This document shows positions 59,090-60,052 of a stretch of DNA of 60,052 bases, piece by piece (position 1 is the first letter of the stretch; each line of letters starts with the position of its first letter). Where the stretch lies: contig DATNIY010000126.1 in the NCBI GenBank assembly GCA_035604195.1, forward strand, positions 1 through 60,052, given 5' to 3'. Under the pieces are notes generated by a model. It was not told the origin of the DNA. It did no database searches and saw only the letters and a program-made list of their open reading frames with translations. Source of the stretch: DATJLY01 sp035604195. Lineage in GTDB: Bacteria; Pseudomonadota; Alphaproteobacteria; ATCC43930; CGMCC-115725. The position numbers and the translations under genes are program-made.

Positions 59090-59539
59090 CTATTTCTTGG
59101 CGGCGCCGCGTTTTCCGGCCGTGCGCCCGCCGCCGCGGCCGAGGCCGATCTTCTTGGCGAAGGCGGAGCGCTGCAGCGCGTAGTTCGGCGCGACCATGGG
59201 ATAGTCTAGCGGCAGGCCCCATTTGTGACGGTACTCGTCCGGGGTCAGGTTGTAGGCCGAGCGCAAATGGCGCTTCAGCATCTTCAGCTTCTTGCCGTCC
59301 TCGAGACAGATCAGATAGTCGGGCGCGACCGACTTGCGGATCGGCACGGCGGGCTTCTGCGCTTCGCCCCGCATTTCGCCGCCCTTGCCCTCGAGCGTGC
59401 GCAGCGACTCATAGACGGCGCTGATTATCTCGGTAAGCTGCGTCGTCGGCAGGCTGTTGTTTCGAACATAAGCCGCGACCACGTCCGCAGTCATGCGCAG
59501 GAAATTCTGATCCTCACCTTTTCTGATCTCTTCGGCCAT
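59090..59539 (-). CDS. mucR: MucR/Ros-family transcriptional regulator
   Basis: The 149-residue regulator shows RMTADVVAAYVRNNSLPTTQLTEIISAVYESL, VPIRKSVAPDYLICLEDGKKLKMLKRHL and NLTPDEYRHKWGLPLDYPMVAPNYA. The zinc-finger-like region has Cys-x2-Asp in place of Cys-x2-Cys, as in MucR proteins. A basic Lys/Arg/Gly tail (GRGGGRTAGKRGAAKK) follows. MucR proteins are H-NS-like silencers controlling surface polysaccharides, motility and cell cycle. Autoregulation through its own AT-richer upstream region is likely. Confidence 0.95.
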   Translation of the reverse strand: MAEEIRKGEDQNFLRMTADVVAAYVRNNSLPTTQLTEIISAVYESLRTLEGKGGEMRGEAQKPAVPIRKSVAPDYLICLEDGKKLKMLKRHLRSAYNLTPDEYRHKWGLPLDYPMVAPNYALQRSAFAKKIGLGRGGGRTAGKRGAAKK

Positions 59540-59835
59540 TCCGTCCCCCGAATGTCCAGCGTAATCGCTGTCGCGAGGATTGCAGCTTGGATTAAGTCTG
59601 TCAATCTAAACCATTGAGCGGCCAAATACTGATGCCTGCTTGATCTGCCATCCTCTCGCGAATTAAAGGGCTCGCCCAGCATCGGGCGCCCGCGGTAACC
59701 ATAATCTTCTAGGGAAAAGCCGGAGTCGATTGGGTGGGCGCAATAATCCCGGGAGAAAGCGCCGCGCCTACGCGATGGATTGTAGTTGGCTAGCAGGGGG
59801 CCGCGAAATCTGGTAGCATTCTCGCGGATTCGCAA
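59540..59835. other. Divergent mucR/rpiB intergenic region
   Basis: This 296-bp region is noticeably richer in A/T than its surroundings, especially about 59570-59640, as expected for MucR-type self-binding sites. I see no gene, clear palindrome or RNA in it. It should hold the promoters of both mucR and rpiB. Confidence 0.5.
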
Positions 59836-60052
59836 ATGTCCGCTCCCATGCACGAAGTGGTCGCCCTAGCCGCCGATCATGGAGGTTATGACCTGAAGTG
59901 CCTGCTCCTGGCGGAGGTGGCGGCGCTTGGCTACGAGGTCCTCGATCTCGGCACGGCAGGGCCCGAGCCCGTCGATTACCCCGCTTACGCCGCGGCGCTG
60001 GCGCAGGCGATCGCCGACGGCCGGGCCCGCCGCGGCGTCCTCATCTGCGGCA
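59836..60052 (+). CDS. rpiB: Ribose-5-phosphate isomerase B (3' end outside window)
   Basis: The first 72 codons are visible: VVALAADHGGYDLKCLLLAEV, YEVLDLGTAGPEPVDYPAYA and GVLICG. The AADHGG start and the LD-G-VDYPAYA segment are typical of RpiB. It interconverts ribose-5-phosphate and ribulose-5-phosphate in the pentose phosphate pathway. The ATG at 59836 is taken; one at 59848 gives the shorter form MHEVV. The ribosome site is weak. Confidence 0.9.
   Translation, partial: MSAPMHEVVALAADHGGYDLKCLLLAEVAALGYEVLDLGTAGPEPVDYPAYAAALAQAIADGRARRGVLICG

Noticed and set aside
59491..59853. 120-codon minus-strand frame covering the mucR/rpiB gap
   Set aside because: It overlaps the mucR 5' end in a different frame, has no good ribosome site or recognisable family, and its composition fits non-coding DNA.

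Overview
The window is GC-rich, densely packed DNA from an alphaproteobacterium, most likely a free-living soil or freshwater member of the Rhodospirillales or a related order. The evidence is the MucR/Ros regulator, an LdtR-type MarR regulator, a SUF operon led by an Rrf2 regulator, a HemB with Asp/Ala in place of the zinc cysteines, a bacterial leucyl-transferase (Bpt), SoeABC-type sulfite dehydrogenase genes, and many acyl-CoA genes. Most operons are tightly coupled through ATGA or TGATG overlaps. No tRNA, rRNA, CRISPR array, transposase or phage gene was recognised.

Layout. 1-3.7 kb: an outer-membrane barrel gene cut by the window edge, a DUF2946 gene, a 58-aa protein, an OmpR/HAMP-kinase two-component pair and a possible 27-aa membrane peptide. 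3.8-5.0 kb: an acyl-CoA dehydrogenase. 5.1-11.4 kb: a complete SUF iron-sulfur assembly operon (rrf2-sufBCDSUT). 11.4-12.8 kb: cytochrome c' and a diheme cytochrome c. 12.9-17 kb: an atypical SDR, then a three-gene phosphorelay (PAS kinase, single-domain regulator, receiver-kinase hybrid). 17.2-19.4 kb: PHB depolymerase and a BKACE-family enzyme. 19.5-25.7 kb: an old yellow enzyme, a tandem VOC protein, the 5' stump of an ABC solute-binding gene, and a thiolase/CoA-transferase/CaiB operon.

25.8-36.7 kb: a gamma-glutamyltransferase, then an 1162-residue flavo-iron-sulfur protein that reads as a GltD/NfnB-like half joined to a PyrK/NfnA-like half. It is convergent with an operon in which bpt is translationally coupled to soeA-soeB-soeC (cytoplasm-facing sulfite:quinone oxidoreductase). 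A PilZ protein follows. 36.9-43 kb: an orphan NMT1-type binding protein, a penicillin-acylase-family hydrolase, an aldehyde dehydrogenase and a second CaiB. 43.1-47.3 kb: two alpha/beta hydrolases flanking an RlmM-like methyltransferase, hemB, and a small dimeric-barrel protein. 47.3-48.3 kb: a cupin and a DUF1059 gene, the decayed 5' end of a methyltransferase gene, and a perfect palindrome. 48.3-52.7 kb: TetR and a divergent valine-catabolism operon, then an LdtR-like MarR gene with a strong terminator. 52.8-60 kb: an orphan msrQ, a complete branched-chain amino acid ABC operon (livHMGF, DUF6867, livK), mucR, and the start of rpiB.

Physiology suggested by the content is aerobic chemoheterotrophy on branched-chain amino acids, fatty or aromatic acids and stored PHB, with sulfite oxidation to quinone and strong investment in Fe-S and heme proteins. 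The most unusual items are the fused Nfn-like protein next to SoeABC, the bpt-soeABC coupling, two 5' gene stumps, and several clean palindromes next to regulated genes.
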